The notes: a model not told the origin generated them from the sequence alone. A DNA stretch of 64,000 nucleotides from Ascidia mentula (GCA_947561715.1 OX387203.1:1302001-1366000); one strand, 5' to 3'; shown: positions 25,999 to 45,372, numbered from the stretch's first letter. Numbers and translations are program-made.

Positions 25999-28744
25999 TT
26001 CCGTTTGACCATCATTTCCTCCACAACACAACCATCCTCAGACCAACACCATAACACATCACAGATAAGTGTAAATATCTTAAAATATTTTCTAAAGTTC
26101 GTTTTGTGAAAACATTCATTCAGAAATTAAACATTTTAGTAAAGAACTCAAGCACTTTTTCTAGAAAGTGCTAATTTAATGTAAGTTGTTTATATGACAA
26201 AGCACGCTTTGCTGGTTACAACCATTGTTTACAAATACTTTTTTGTGTTCTGGGGCGGTAGCTGTTGCCTGTTTCCAATTGGCCAGACCACCCTACAACC
26301 AGTCACGCAACACAAACGCGCCATACTACATTCAACAAAAATCACGTTTCTCTCATGAAACTTATGTAACCACAAGATGCTGTACTGTAGGACATAAAAA
26401 GTATCCGCAAAACCACAACCATGCCCTCTGTATTTTATTGCAAATATTTACCGCTTTTAATAATATTTTACCAAAGATTGGTCCACAATTGCTCAAATAG
26501 TCTATGATTTATGAAACCAAAAAATCTATTTAATTTACGTATTTGACCCAAACGATTGATATTTCTTTTGGAAGATTTTGGAACAAATAGTTGTACCATG
26601 GTAATTCGTCGCACCTTTAAACTTGCGCAAAGTGCACAAATAAGAAATTTGACTAATTTAACGTTTTTAAACATAATCGCTTAGCGCTCATTGTGTATTA
26701 CATACCACCGCGAACATAAAAAAAGTCTGTCAAGAACGGCACAAAAACGAAAAAATGTTTCGTAAAGAAAAAGTTTGATTTTTCAATAAAAACCTCGCAA
26801 TTTCAAAGTCAAACTAGGCCTGGGCCGACTAATCTTTTTGCCAAACGTTAGAAAAAAACGTTTTTATTATGACATTGCGGAAGGACTTTTTAGATGACAG
26901 TGAAATTTTTTAGGTATGTTTTTGTTTTACCTGTAATCATACAGCTTTTAGATTTTTCGGAAAAGGTCAGTTATTAGTAAAGTCATAGCGAACAACTGCG
27001 ATACTCAGCTGTTTTTCTGGTAGAGTATTGTTAACAAAACTAATCCGCTGCATCCATTATGAGGCTGGCGGCGGTCACGTACTTATCGTAGCGCTTGTTT
27101 TAGTTTAGTTTGTACATTGCGATATTGTTGTGCACAGGCATAGAATGAACAAATGTGCAGCAGGTTCTTTTATCACTGTTTCCAGCAAATATGCGTTACG
27201 AAGGTCTGATATAGGTTACCACTTCGTGCCCTTAACAAGTAAAAAATTTTGAGCTGAGCTTACTTGCTGAACCTGCACGAGAGCTTGCATCCAGTTTGGT
27301 CGCTTGACCCTCGATTGGTTGTCGATAGAAGAAAGAAGTCGGCTTTATTTCTGCGTCCTCTTGCATTCGGAAGTTTTTGGCGATGTATTCAGCGGGCAGC
27401 TCTCGTTCATGAGTGATTCCGTTCCATTCGGCACGTAAGCAGTCGAGGGTCTATTTGATCAACACGCCAGCGGTTCAGTTCGCAAACGGTCGCGTGCCGT
27501 TGTAAGCTCAAGACCAAAGCTGATTGCTGTTCGCACAGTTAATTGCAAACATCCTATAAAAGCAACTACGTTAACAAACAAAACACCAATAAGCTTTGCT
27601 GCCGGATGCCAGGGTGCTGAACAGAATGCTCGCGAGAAGTGCCCGAAGGAAGTTGATCGTTGTCAACTTTGAAAAACGATATTTCCGTTCTATTCTGCAT
27701 CACGTGTCTGGTTATGCAAGCGAAGTCGTAACGCTACTTTATTCATGATCAAAGCCGTGTTCGTCATTATTGGTCTTTAAAATGACAAGCCTACGCATGA
27801 CCTTTTTTGGTTGATTAAATGTTTTTCTTCAATCGTTATTCATAGATTTCTATTGTATGTTTCAAACGAAATAAAAAAAATACCAACTCGAACTGTTTGG
27901 ATATTATCTACCTCTTTAACAACTTTCACTTACAATGTTTTAGTTACACCCACGCATTTCTTTCTGCTTGCTTCATTTTCACCCAAACGCAACGCGTGTA
28001 TCGATCGGTTGAAGAACAGATAGTGAATTAAACCGTATATCTTCCAGTACCCCAGCAAAAGGTCAACATGTTCATCCGCCCTGAGCTATGAAAGATGTAT
28101 TAATATTTGTTGTCTATCGCACGCAGCGTAATAGGTACGGTCTAACATAGGTTACATACGGCGATGAATGCGGGCGTAAAATTCAGTGAGACCTCGACCT
28201 TGCTCAGCTATGGTTTTTTCAAATACGATGATATTATCACTTACGTTCAATCAACCTGGTATACCTTCAAGCAGTTGCTGTATGATTTTTTAGAAGAAAC
28301 TCAAAAGTATAGTTGTAAAGACCATTACTCCAAAATCGTCATCATTTTTTTATTCTTCGCTTATGCGTTTTAATGTGGAACCTATTTGTTTCGGAAAGGA
28401 AGCTGTTGTACAATAACAGTTTGGAAGCTGTTGTAAAACGTTGTACAATAACAGTTTGCAACAAACACGACTCAAATTCAAAGTCCATCCAACACGTAAA
28501 GCTCAAAGTTTTAAAGTCGGTCTTTAAGTAGTTCCGCAATGCACGTTGTTACACCGAACACATGATTATTCTCCAGAAGAAAATGCTCGCCTTGACACAA
28601 AGTAGGCTCACGTTTTTTTTAATGTTCAACAAGCCCCGACAGCAATCCGGCTGAAACTGTAGGTTTGAGTATGATTGAAACTACAAGTTTGGAACGTTTT
28701 GTCAATTGGCGGAGACAGCAAAAAACACAACCGCCAGTGGGCGC
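25999..28744. other. Intergenic spacer between EGLN and DDX23
   Basis: Should hold the EGLN promoter (right of 25998) and the DDX23 3' end. The only coding-like stretch is the orphan exon at 27264-27450. A short tandem duplication of about 35 bp containing GTTGTACAATAACAGTTTG occurs twice near 28404-28458. Nothing else supportable was seen. Confidence 0.5.
27264..27450 (-). CDS. Orphan coding-like exon, gene unknown
   Basis: On the minus strand an AG acceptor (AAATAG, ending at 27451) is followed by an open frame of about 62 codons that ends at a consensus donor GTAAGC (27263-27258). The translation includes LRAEWNGITHERELPAEYIA and FRMQEDAEIKPTSFFYRQPI; it is mixed in composition, has no low complexity, and looks protein-like. 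I do not recognise the family. It lies about 1.3 kb upstream of the EGLN start on the same strand, so it could be an alternative upstream EGLN exon, part of another minus-strand gene, or a gene relic. No partner exon was found. Confidence 0.35.
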
Positions 28745-35887
<7,143 letters not shown>

Positions 35888-38503
35888 CTTGGATTAATAA
35901 TCTGATTAATTTCAGGAGAAAAATGTGGTATTATTATTGCATGAACAGCAACAATTTGCAGAAACGCGAACTGCGAATGCAAAACGTTTTTATTTTTCTC
36001 AAAGCCGGCAAAATCCCTCAAGCGGGTCTTAAATATACGACAACAATATATTTGTTTATTTGAACGTTTTTTGCTAATTTTATTTTTATTGAAGTATCAA
36101 GCGATTGTTTTTCTCTAATACAATATTCACAATTACAATTTTTAGTTTGAACGTTTGTTATGCTTGTTGTAAATGTTGTTTATTTACCCTAAATAAGGTA
36201 TCACAAAGTACAGAATGGTGAAATAATCCAAGTAAAGTAATTTAATATTAGTTTTGCTGCAAAAAATACGCAATATACCTAATATTTCACAGACTGTGTC
36301 TTTATGTTCCAGCTCGTCTTCACGGCTACAGAAACATGCTATCATCTGATGTATTATAACTTAATATTGTTAACCTTGTTGCGAAGTGTCCGTTTAATAC
36401 TGTCAAAAATGCCCAACAGGATTCTGCAAGCTGCGATTTGACTGAAGACCAGACAAGTAAAGTGCCGGTAACACCAGCGTAGTTTTGAGCCAACATCAAC
36501 ATCGATCGACTTTTATCTCTAAAAGTAATTTTGTGTACCGAAATCCGCAAACGTCACCATGTGAAACCATCCCAACAGAATTGTTCACTTTATTGACGAT
36601 ACACAACTATACGAAATACGTATGATGTTAGGCGACACTATCCAGATCCAAGTTTTTTCTTTAAATAAAGCGACAATCCTAATAATAAGGCAAAGCACCA
36701 TTACTCACAGGTTGCAAAGGTATGTTTTCCTTTTTTAAAGCTATATATTCTTAGCACGCAGGTTTATTTTAGTTCGGCGGGGACATTTATTATGCGTGCA
36801 TTGATCTGTTTCTAACCATGGATGGTCGTAGAGTCAGTTCCCAAATGATGCGTCGTTTTAATGATTTTGGAGAGGCGCAAGGTTATTTGGATACTTTGGA
36901 AAAATTATGTTTCCATGACAAACAGAAGGAATTCTATTTCCATAACCTTTCGGCTGTAGCAGTGATATGCTACGTCATAATAACTAGTTAGAGATGAGTA
37001 CGTCAGCGGTTCATTGAAGTTGGCAACCTTTGAGTTACACTCTTGCACTAAGCTGAAATACTCGGAACCTCAAAACCTAGAGTAGTTTTGATAGGAACCC
37101 ACTGTCTCTATAAAGCTATTTAACATGGGACAAAAGAGAGTACGTCTTGCCGGCACTTAATGAAATTTTGATCGTTTCATTTCTTATCGATCTCGAAAGC
37201 TGACAGCAATTAACTTACGATTGCGTCTTTGTAGGATGAGATGACGGATTATCTCTGGACAAATTCTGATTACAATAATAATAAGCAATCCCTCATATGG
37301 AGTACGAGATGGGCCCCGCAAATACTTAGGTATCGATTTTGAACGATCAAGGTATTTTTTTCTTCCACTGGCCGCGACCCTACAGAAAGTGTTACTTTTA
37401 GGCATTGAGGGCAAACTGCTGTCCGCATTCGCCGTGCAACCTCAATGTCACGAAAACTATATATTCGAAAGGTTAAACACTAAGACTGTAACTTGTGGAT
37501 AAAATAGTTTTAGTGAATAAGCTATATGTCGAAGAACTTTTGGGGAAATTTTGAGACTTCTTTAGTCGAAAGTTCAGAAGGATAATGTAGCGAAAATTTT
37601 ACGCAAATTTAAGTGCATTGCATCTGTCAATTTGTTTTTGTGGTGAGATGGAATCGTTTCATCCGATCAAAATGAAATGTTTACTTGCATATTTAGGCGG
37701 CTTGCGAACGATACGCAAAGCAGTTGTTTGAATAAACGTAGAATGATTCATTATAGTGCATTGGGAACGATTGTAGATAAGATTAAAACGTTTGCGAATA
37801 AATTTTGCATCAGCTATATTTGCCATGTTGTTTGTCCTGAAGGTTTATAAAGCCGTGAGTTATGTTCCAAAAGAGCGTAGACATGAGTTTGAAGATGAGT
37901 TGCTTTTGAATTTATGATTCGGATTTATTTACAATGAAGTAAGGTTAAATTGTCTTGCGCCCTGTAGCTGTCCAGTGTAAACAAATGTTTAATTGCAGCC
38001 TTCTGGCAATATGAAGATTTTATTTTCCCCTGACAACTCTTTTGCATTCCAACTCTTCTCCTAACCTTCTTTATCGTTGTCTTAACGTGATTATAAACGG
38101 GTCGATCGCCACATATAGTTCAGGCCATGGAGTGCGTAATGCATCTGGAAAGGAAAGGACAGGTAACAATAAAGACGGGGAATATATGTGTCTGCATACG
38201 GATGATTCTGTTATAACTCCGCATGAAATAAATTATTCAGCACTTGTATTTGCATCCTGTTCCATATTAATACTACTGCAATACCACATGCACTTGACCT
38301 TCAATGGAATTTGGAATAATATTTTTGTCTCCGGGTAAATGACAAACAGTAGAAGCTGCACATTACCAGAAAATATAAGACAGCAAAAGAGACAGCAAAA
38401 TAATTTTATGAAGTTTGACTCAATTTTTGCAACCACAAAACTTTTTTTTCAGATGCTTTGATTTAAGTAAGATAACTAACTGTGTTGTGTAGCAACCTGA
38501 ACT
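35888..38503. other. Intergenic spacer between DDX23 and the RGS gene
   Basis: The two genes are divergent, so both promoters should lie here. An open frame of 57 codons with a strong start context lies at 36818-36991. No other coding evidence or obvious repeat was noticed. Confidence 0.5.
36818..36991 (+). CDS. Possible small ORF, 57 residues, hydrophobic C-terminus
   Basis: ATG in a good context (AACCATGG) opens MDGRRVSSQMMRRFNDFGEA and closes with a hydrophobic stretch LSAVAVICYVIITS before TAG. The charged N-terminal half plus a C-terminal hydrophobic segment would fit a small tail-anchored protein. I do not recognise it, and a single 57-codon frame can arise by chance. It could also be the first exon of something longer, though I saw no matching downstream exon. 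Confidence 0.25.
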   Translation: MDGRRVSSQMMRRFNDFGEAQGYLDTLEKLCFHDKQKEFYFHNLSAVAVICYVIITS

Positions 38504-41500
38504 ATGGCTTCTAATTCAAGCCAAAGAAGACGTGGATCACAGTGGGCGAGAACCACATGGAAAAGAGCATTCGAAGGAGCATTAATATCGCCCTTATTTG
38601 GTGAGTCTATACAAGGCGTAACAAGTTAAAAGGTAGCCCATGCATGCACTGCAGCCTAGTTGCATCAGACACTTTTTTCTGACAAGTCGGAGCGAGATCT
38701 GAAAAATCAAGCGATACGATAGCTGTGATCGCCATGTAAGGACGTGCGCAGTGGCGATCCTGCCAATCATATCGTGTAACTACGCCTGGTTATCCCAATC
38801 ATATCGTGTAACAAAGTTTTACTTCACAAGGTTCAATACATAACACTGATGAAGTCTTAATTTGTGTAAAATATCTGCTGGCATTTCATCGTTTCAAGGT
38901 TTTCATTGTTACATTACACAACATATGCTTTCACCGACAATCAATTCAAACGGTTTATTTGGACAACCCTGCAGGGTCCACTAAACGTTTTCAAATAAAA
39001 ATATTATTCCCATCAACACAGAGTTGGCTTTGATGGCACAGTGTATACAAGCATCACAACGTTATGCTCTTGTAGGTGATGGTTCGTTAATAATCAGCAG
39101 CGAAAAGGACGGAGTCCTTCTCAATGTCCAAGCTCTGGACCAGGTGAAATCAATCTTTCTTTCTTACTGTGAAAAAAATCCGTTACATTTTGCGAAAGTT
39201 AAAATTCCTGTATTTCCAAGGTTAAAATCTGTTGGCTTTCGCATAAGACAAGTATGTTTAGCTAAAAAGTATTTACGTCTTACACGAAATGTTTTATGTA
39301 AAAGCCAACAGATTTAACGTTGGAAATACATGATTTCATAAACGTGAGCACAAAGTTAACAAGATACAAATATGTAAAACCTTGTTGTTTTAATAATATA
39401 AAATCCCGATACATTGTGAAACAGCTTTTTCGAAACGGGTGCAGCAACCACGTGTTTGGTTACATTAGCTTAAAACTGCCAGGTATTTTAAATGATTTTG
39501 TACTAAAGATCTTTAATCTAGAATATCAAGCTAACTGATTTAGTTTTAAGGTTTTCGTGAAATGTTGTAATTATACTTTGGGTAGAAATCGTCTGAGCCA
39601 TTCATTATAAATGTATCTCAGTGCATTTGATCCCATTATGAACGATAAGAAATAGCCCAAGAAACGTGCAGTGCATTAGGACTGAACTTTGACATTTAAT
39701 TACAGGACGAAGATAGTTCAAAAGGAAAACCAGAACAGGGCCTTCAATTCCCTCCTCGCCAGAGCGTTTTCGCCAGGGTAAATTACCCTGTTTTGACTTT
39801 GCAATCGATATCAGTTGACAACAAATAGCTCTATACGATGACGCCAATAGCCGCGTCTATTCCCATTGGTCATAACCCGGATTATTTGTTTTGCAATTGC
39901 AAGATTATTAACAACGCTAATACCAGCCATTTTAGGTGTATGCCCTAAGGTTAATGAACATGGATGGTTTCCATGGTTACAAGTAGACTTCTAGCACTGG
40001 TTTTCCCATTCAGAATTGAATTCGCATAAAAAAATTGAATTATTAAAATCGCTCTCTACAATAAACAGACCATGTTAATAAAATAGAAAATTTAAATAAG
40101 TGCCATTCGCACCAGAATAAATTAATTTCGCACGAAGTTTCGTAAATTTCCTAATGGTTGTTTTTGTGCAATCAGTGATTCCGAAGGTTTTGGCGTTTAC
40201 ATATCTGTGTGCATGAGTTGGCGTAGCGTTGTGATGGGTTTTGCTTTGGCCAGCACGACCAGGTTGCCACCTAACCTTTATATGCAGCTTCTCGCAAACC
40301 CATTCGTGAGGAAATCACCTTACATGGGCGCCTGACTCGATAACCCTTGTGGTTTTATCAGTGCCAATCTAATCGTAAATACTCAATCTATTGTTCATGA
40401 GCTTGGAAACTTATGCAAAACTTGTGTGCAAAACTTAAGGGCAGTAATATTTCATGCAATGGCATGATTGGCAGGATCGCCCCACTGCGCAGGTTCGCCC
40501 CACTGCGCAGGACGATCACAGCTATCGTATCGCGATCTATGCCTGGGCTGCCAAGCCTTCAAACCCAAAACTTAAGTGATTTGAATTTTGATTTGTATGA
40601 AGTTGGCTGCGCTCACTATGAAGATGCAAGACCAGAACAAAGGAATTGCGACCATGAATCAAAATTTTAAGAACATTTGCGATGTCGCCGGGTGCCAGAA
40701 AACCTGTGGAATCAACGCTGAATGTGCGAAGGTTGGAGTTCCTTATGCATTTCTATCCTCCTCTCTCATCCAGTGGCTGATGTCGGAATTGGACATCACC
40801 CTGTACCCAGGTGGGAAATTACGTTTTGTTTCATGTACGGCGAAACCTTGATTCATACAACGTTTCGTATGTGGTTATACTTAAGCGGGCGATATTTTGC
40901 AACGTATCCTGAAACATGATTGTTCACTGACAAACTTTCGCGGCAGATCTGTACCCATTTTACGGCACAATGTTTCAACTACAAATTTATTCTTTTTGTG
41001 TATAACTTTTGGTGACATTTTATCATAGACATAGTTCTTACAGTGCGGCCCTCGAGTTTCCCTTGTTAGTTTTTCTTTGGCCCTCTGAGAAGTTTGAGTT
41101 TAAAACCCCTGGGTTAGGGCGTCTGACGCATATGTGTTAACCAGTGCGGTTCGATGTTAAAAATGTACACATCTAAGGCGCCTGACCCATATACCAAACG
41201 GAAACTTGATCTAGTAAATGGTAAACTGGTTTCGAACCCAAATCTTGTAAATAATCCTGAGTCGTTTGTTTAACTTTATTTCTGGTTATGTATATTTCGC
41301 CTATGCTTAAGACTCAGTGAAGGATATGTTTTTGCAGAAGCCTGCCATCTAGCGACAATGTTATGTAGAGCTGGTTTCATATTTCCATGCCGAACTGATT
41401 GGAACTCACATGAGATTAGGGTTGGAGAGCAAGATGACCATGTTCTTTACAGATACCAGGTATGGAATTTCTTTTGCTGATTTTAACATATGTTTTTATG

Positions 41501-44500
41501 CCCCTTTGTCGCCCTCAATAAAATGATTTTTTTAATTTCAAATTGCAAAATTTCTAGTGAAAAAATGTCATACTTGAAAGCCCATAGATTTCAACCTCGC
41601 AAATACGGGTTTCCATAAATGTGTCTTAAATTGTAATATTTTCTTTTTAGACCCCGTTTTATTGGCCGTCGGAGAACCTCACTGCTACTGAAAGTGACCA
41701 TGGTACGGTTGTGTAGAATGTAATTGTTGGTAGATAATAGTGTGATAAAGTCACATGTTTTGATGGAAATTTTTGCTTGACTTTCCGTGAGGGAGCCAAA
41801 AAATTTTTTCCGCCCAAAATTATTTATGTTAGATATTAGACAGTCAAAATAATTACCCACAAACGTCTGACTCAATAACATTTATGGTTTTATCGGTGTC
41901 TGTGTCGTTCTTTTTTCTTGCCCTCATCCGCGTAGAAGCTATTTTGCGTAAAATACAAAAGATTTGAGTAAAAAAGCCAAAGCTAAGATGTTGTTAATCA
42001 TTTTAGGTAAACGTTTCGAACCTATACTTGGTTCATCATCAGTACTACAGCATCCTAGCTTTGACGTTTTTATTCAAAGTTATCAACACCACTTATTTTG
42101 CACACAAAAGATTTGATTTGAAAATAATACTTAACCAAGGTTTCTACTTCTATGTGCGAAAAACGGAGTTAATTATGCGAAACGTCAGAGCTAATTTGTA
42201 ATGCGGTAACGTGCTCTGTGCAAACCGTTGTACCTTTGTGCACTGATGATAAACACAACAGTGTTCAATACGTTTTGCTCATGACATAGATATCATAGCT
42301 CAGGCGTTTTTCTTTTGCGTTTCTACATTTATTATTGCAGAAATCTATCGTAAAATTCAGTAACATTAGTTTTAAGCTTATGCCTTGAATAATAAATGCG
42401 TTATTGATGTATTGCCTTACAGCTTGCTATCTTCTGTCAAGAGAGATGAGTCCTGACTTTTGTCCTTTGGATGAATACGAGGCAGTAAGTTACATTATTT
42501 ATGAAGTGATTCATCCATCACCTACTATCCCTCTACTTTAATCCTTCTTATTCTTCAAACAAGTATATATATGGCATGGAGATTAAAAATGGCTTAAAAC
42601 TTTTTGCGTAGAAGTATATAAAATATACTGAATGTGGTTAGCAAATGTTTGAAACCAAGTGTTTCTGATTATCGTCAGTCGATTTATTTTTAAAATACGA
42701 AAAATCGATTTCGCCTACAAAGGCATCATCAGTTTCTGCAAATAAAATGCAATAAAGCACTCGAAGCTACCTTTACACAAGATAGGCAAGCAAATAAAAA
42801 AAAAAAATGGTGAACACTGTGGACCCTGCCACTGCATCTACACAACTACGAACTGCACTGCTGTGCAAGGCTTTCTAACACCGGAGGCAGAAAGATAAGG
42901 AAGTGCGAATCACGTGAGCACGTAAAAGAGTAATGACAACCAGCATCATAAACGCACGACGTCATTGAACAGCACTAAAAACAATGGTGAAAGATGTAGT
43001 TCACCCATAAAACCACACAACAACATCAAGAAAAACTACCAGCAATTGCTGACGAATAGTGGTTATATTTTTGAATGTGGCTAAATTTTTTTTAGAAATG
43101 TCTAAACAAACTGGAAAAAATGCTGAGTCATCAATGGGAATTCGCGAAAAAATCAACCACAGTTCAAGAAACGTAAGTCAGTAGAGCTACTCCCCCAGAC
43201 TAAACCAAGCGGCAGAAAATGTAAACAAACGCAATTACTCGCGTGTTAATTGCCAGTTTTTCTGTGCAGGCTACTGCAGCAATGTTGCATCACTGACCAG
43301 TTCATTAAAAAGTGGCAGGAATTTGCGTTTTGGCGAATCAATAGACCTGAGCACTTGAAACGATTCGCGGGAGGCCTCAATACAGATAATTGGAATTCGT
43401 GTCTGCGAGGTCAGAACAGAAATCTGCCCCCGGAAAATCCCAAACCAAACAGTGAGAAAATTACACAGGTTTTCGTTGGGAATTTATTTTTCGACGTTTT
43501 CTAACTTTATTACAGCAACAAACAAGAAAGAAAAGAAAAAAACCCTTGGGGCGTCCCCTTCAAGAATACTGAAATCAAGTTGCACAAGGTAAGCAGGGCC
43601 GTCCCAATTTGCACTTAAAATGTCCTTAAAAACAAAATATAGTCTTTTTTAAGTTAAATCGTTTTTTTTATCATTGCACTCGAGGTAAGGTCACGCAGTT
43701 TCGTATGAAAATAAAATTGGCCCGACAGCATTAAACAACTCACTATATGCGAACTTCTGTTCTAATGCGTCGTGTAAAGATCAAGGTTATTTTAATTTTA
43801 ATTAGAATATGCACGGTTTGCACGGATTGGTCGAGTTTCGATCCATTTGTCATCTCCGACCCTCTTTACTACAACCCATGGAAATCGGACGTCGTGGCGG
43901 GCGCCTGGCCGGTTGTACCAACGGAGTGAGTTAATTGTTAGTCTCTCGTGTATTGCGACTGAAACTGGAGAAAGGCAATTGTTTTCATAACCATTGTGGA
44001 TTGTTGTGCATCAATCAGGATTGTTATTGCGATTGATTTGTAATCCCTGCTTTGGCCCAACCTTCATTAGGATTACAGCCGGATTTGGATTATCCAGATT
44101 TAAAATTCAGGGGATTACAGACGTTTGCCCTTTGGTGACATCGTGTTAATAAAGATAACAGCTTATCTGAACACGAAAACCAAAAATATCTGAATGAAAA
44201 ACGCAACTGTTTTAAATATACCTTTATTGCACTTTGTCCTCGTGAAGATTTAAGAATTTTCTGTTTAATTTTCAATCGTGTCGCAAGAAAAACTGACCAA
44301 ATTTTCATGGCGTAACCATTGCTCCTTTGTTAAAATATTTCCTCCACAGAAATGCCTAACAGAAAAAAAGCAATTTTTTTTATTTAAATTTCACTTTGTA
44401 CTCATACAGTTCCTTCTGCAAATAAACATCACTTTTGTTGACAGAGAAACCGGACCCTACATTACCCAGTGCAAAAGTTGGGGACTCAACTTCGACATTC

Positions 44501-45372
44501 TGTTGAAAGACGACCTTGGACTCAATTTCTTCACTGATCATTTAAAGAAAGAATTCAGCGAGGAGAATTTGTCGTTCTACTTGGACTGTGTTTATCTCAG
44601 GAGCGCCCCTGAAAGCGAAGTGGACGAGTTAATTAAAACAATCTTCAGGTGCGAAATTGTTTTATATTCACGTAATCAACAAAGAGAATAAGGTACAAGA
44701 AAGAAAGCCTAGAATTTTTTTTAATGAACTGCAGACAGGGCCACTACACAGTTTTCTTTTATGACGTTTTCTAACATTTGCAACTAAGCGGGCTAACGTT
44801 TCTACTGAGAACTTTTGCAGAAAAAGACAAGTTTTTAAAATAGCAGTTGTATAAAATTTTCACTTTCGGGATCCGTTGGGTGCCCAACTAGGTTCAGATC
44901 CTTCATATTAAACGCTGGAATATATTTTAGTGAATTCGTGTCTTCGAACGCGTCGACGCCGATCAATATCGACACACAGACGATGAATCAAGTCAAACAA
45001 GAGATGAAGAAGAACAAAACGCGTTACACGTTCGATACGGCGTTGGAACACATCTACAAACTAATGAAGAAAGATTCCTACAAACGATTCCTCAGCTCAA
45101 ACATTTATAAGGACGCAATGGCGAACGCCAATCATCCCAAAAAACCTCCGTGAGTTTAAACCACATTGTTGCTGGATACTATCTATAATAATAATAATGT
45201 GCTGGCTTTAAGCTGCAAGTAGCTGAATTATCATTACACGCTACCTATGATCAACTTTGGACTTGGGTTTTAAACATAAATAATTAAAGATTTTGTATTT
45301 TTCTGGCATAGAACCCATAATAATATGTTCTTATTCTTGTGTAGGAAAGAGAAAATGCGACTACCAAAGTGA
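38504..45372 (+). CDS. R7-like RGS protein (DEP, helical extension, RGS); GGL region not recognisable
   Basis: Thirteen exons, all in phase, 521 residues: 38504-38600, 39022-39143, 40603-40810, 41338-41459, 41651-41702, 42423-42484, 43096-43172, 43270-43451, 43516-43588, 43806-43925, 44445-44648, 44931-45149 and 45345-45372. Residues from about 74 give the DEP domain (MKMQDQNKGIATMNQ; FLSSSLIQWLMSEL; EACHLATMLCRAGFIFPC), then the R7 helical extension (TPFYWPSENL; KWQEFAFWRINRPE) and DPFVISDPLYYNPW, which precedes the RGS box in this subfamily. The RGS box itself is KKEFSEENLSFYLDCVYL through YTFDTALEHIYKLMKKDSYK. Role from the family: GTPase activation of Gi/o alpha subunits; R7 members pair with G-beta-5 through a GGL domain. 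Here about 70 residues lie between NRPEH and the RGS linker, but I cannot see a GGL pattern. The end is ambiguous: AAGTGA at 45367-45372 is either Lys-stop or a donor. Confidence 0.88.
38640..38830. repeat. Composite SINE fragment joining two modules, RGS intron 1
   Basis: ACAAGTCGGAGCGAGATCTG and AAAAATCAAGC match the tail of the DDX23-intron SINEs. They are followed directly by GATACGATAGCTGTGATCGCC and GCGCAGTGGCGATCCTGCC, the module seen without the tRNA part at 40.44, 52.56 and 57.9 kb. CCAATCATATCGTGTAAC occurs twice (about 38762 and 38795). This copy shows that the second module can replace the tRNA-like head upstream of the common tail. Confidence 0.6.
40440..40565 (+). mobile_element. 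Short SINE-like copy, non-tRNA head, 11-bp flanking duplication
   Basis: Flanks CAAAACTTAAG occur at 40429-40439 and 40566-40576. The body holds TTTCATGCAATGGCATGATT, a tandem TCGCCCCACTGCGCAGG, then GATCACAGCTATCGTATCG and ends GGGCTGCCAAGCC, a diverged form of the tail on the DDX23-intron SINEs. It lies in the RGS intron 39144-40602, close to the acceptor at 40602. Confidence 0.65.
42004..42280. mobile_element. Second palindromic element with outward-facing hammerhead motifs (diverged)
   Basis: The left end (42004-42046) is a hammerhead on the minus strand: GTA, CTGATGA (42042-42036), extra U, five-pair stem II GAACC/GGTTC, GAAA (42017-42014), CG, UU, then TAC pairing with GTA. The right end (about 42240-42280, plus strand) is a decayed copy (CACTGATGATAAACACAACA then GTGTTCAATACG) resembling the motif at 8.04 kb. 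Inside, TAGCTTTGACGTTT on the left recurs inverted as AAACGTCAGAGCTA. This repeats the architecture at 13.15 kb with a different hammerhead subtype. It lies in the RGS intron 41703-42422. Confidence 0.5.
42695..42740 (-). ncRNA. Hammerhead-like motif
   Basis: On the minus strand: GAAA, CTGATGA (42732-42726), extra U, GCC/GGC stem II with a six-base loop, GAAA (42712-42709), TC/GA as stem III without loop, UU, and TTTC pairing with the first GAAA over four positions. The A/T-rich stem I makes the pairing easy to get by chance, so this is weaker than the others. It lies in the RGS intron 42485-43095. Confidence 0.4.
44729..44745 (-). repeat. 3' half of a hammerhead element
   Basis: The minus strand reads AGTGGCCCTGTCTGCAG, the stem III 3' strand, cleavage triplet GTC and stem I 3' strand found at 10.77 kb. 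No CTGATGA core lies next to it, so it is either a fragment or an insertion that begins near the cleavage site. It lies in the RGS intron 44649-44930. Confidence 0.45.

Noticed and set aside
25999-26040. EGLN start upstream at the MCCGG reading
   Set aside because: That frame has no ATG there and meets an in-frame stop at 26038-26040; the first in-frame ATG ends at 25998.
38845-38885. CACTGATGAAGTC next to a SINE fragment
   Set aside because: No matching stem II strand or GAAA box; simple chance occurrence of CTGATGA.
40672-40810. RGS exon starting at the acceptor at 40670-40671
   Set aside because: The DEP-domain homology begins further upstream (MKMQDQNKGIATMNQ), so the acceptor at 40601-40602 fits better.
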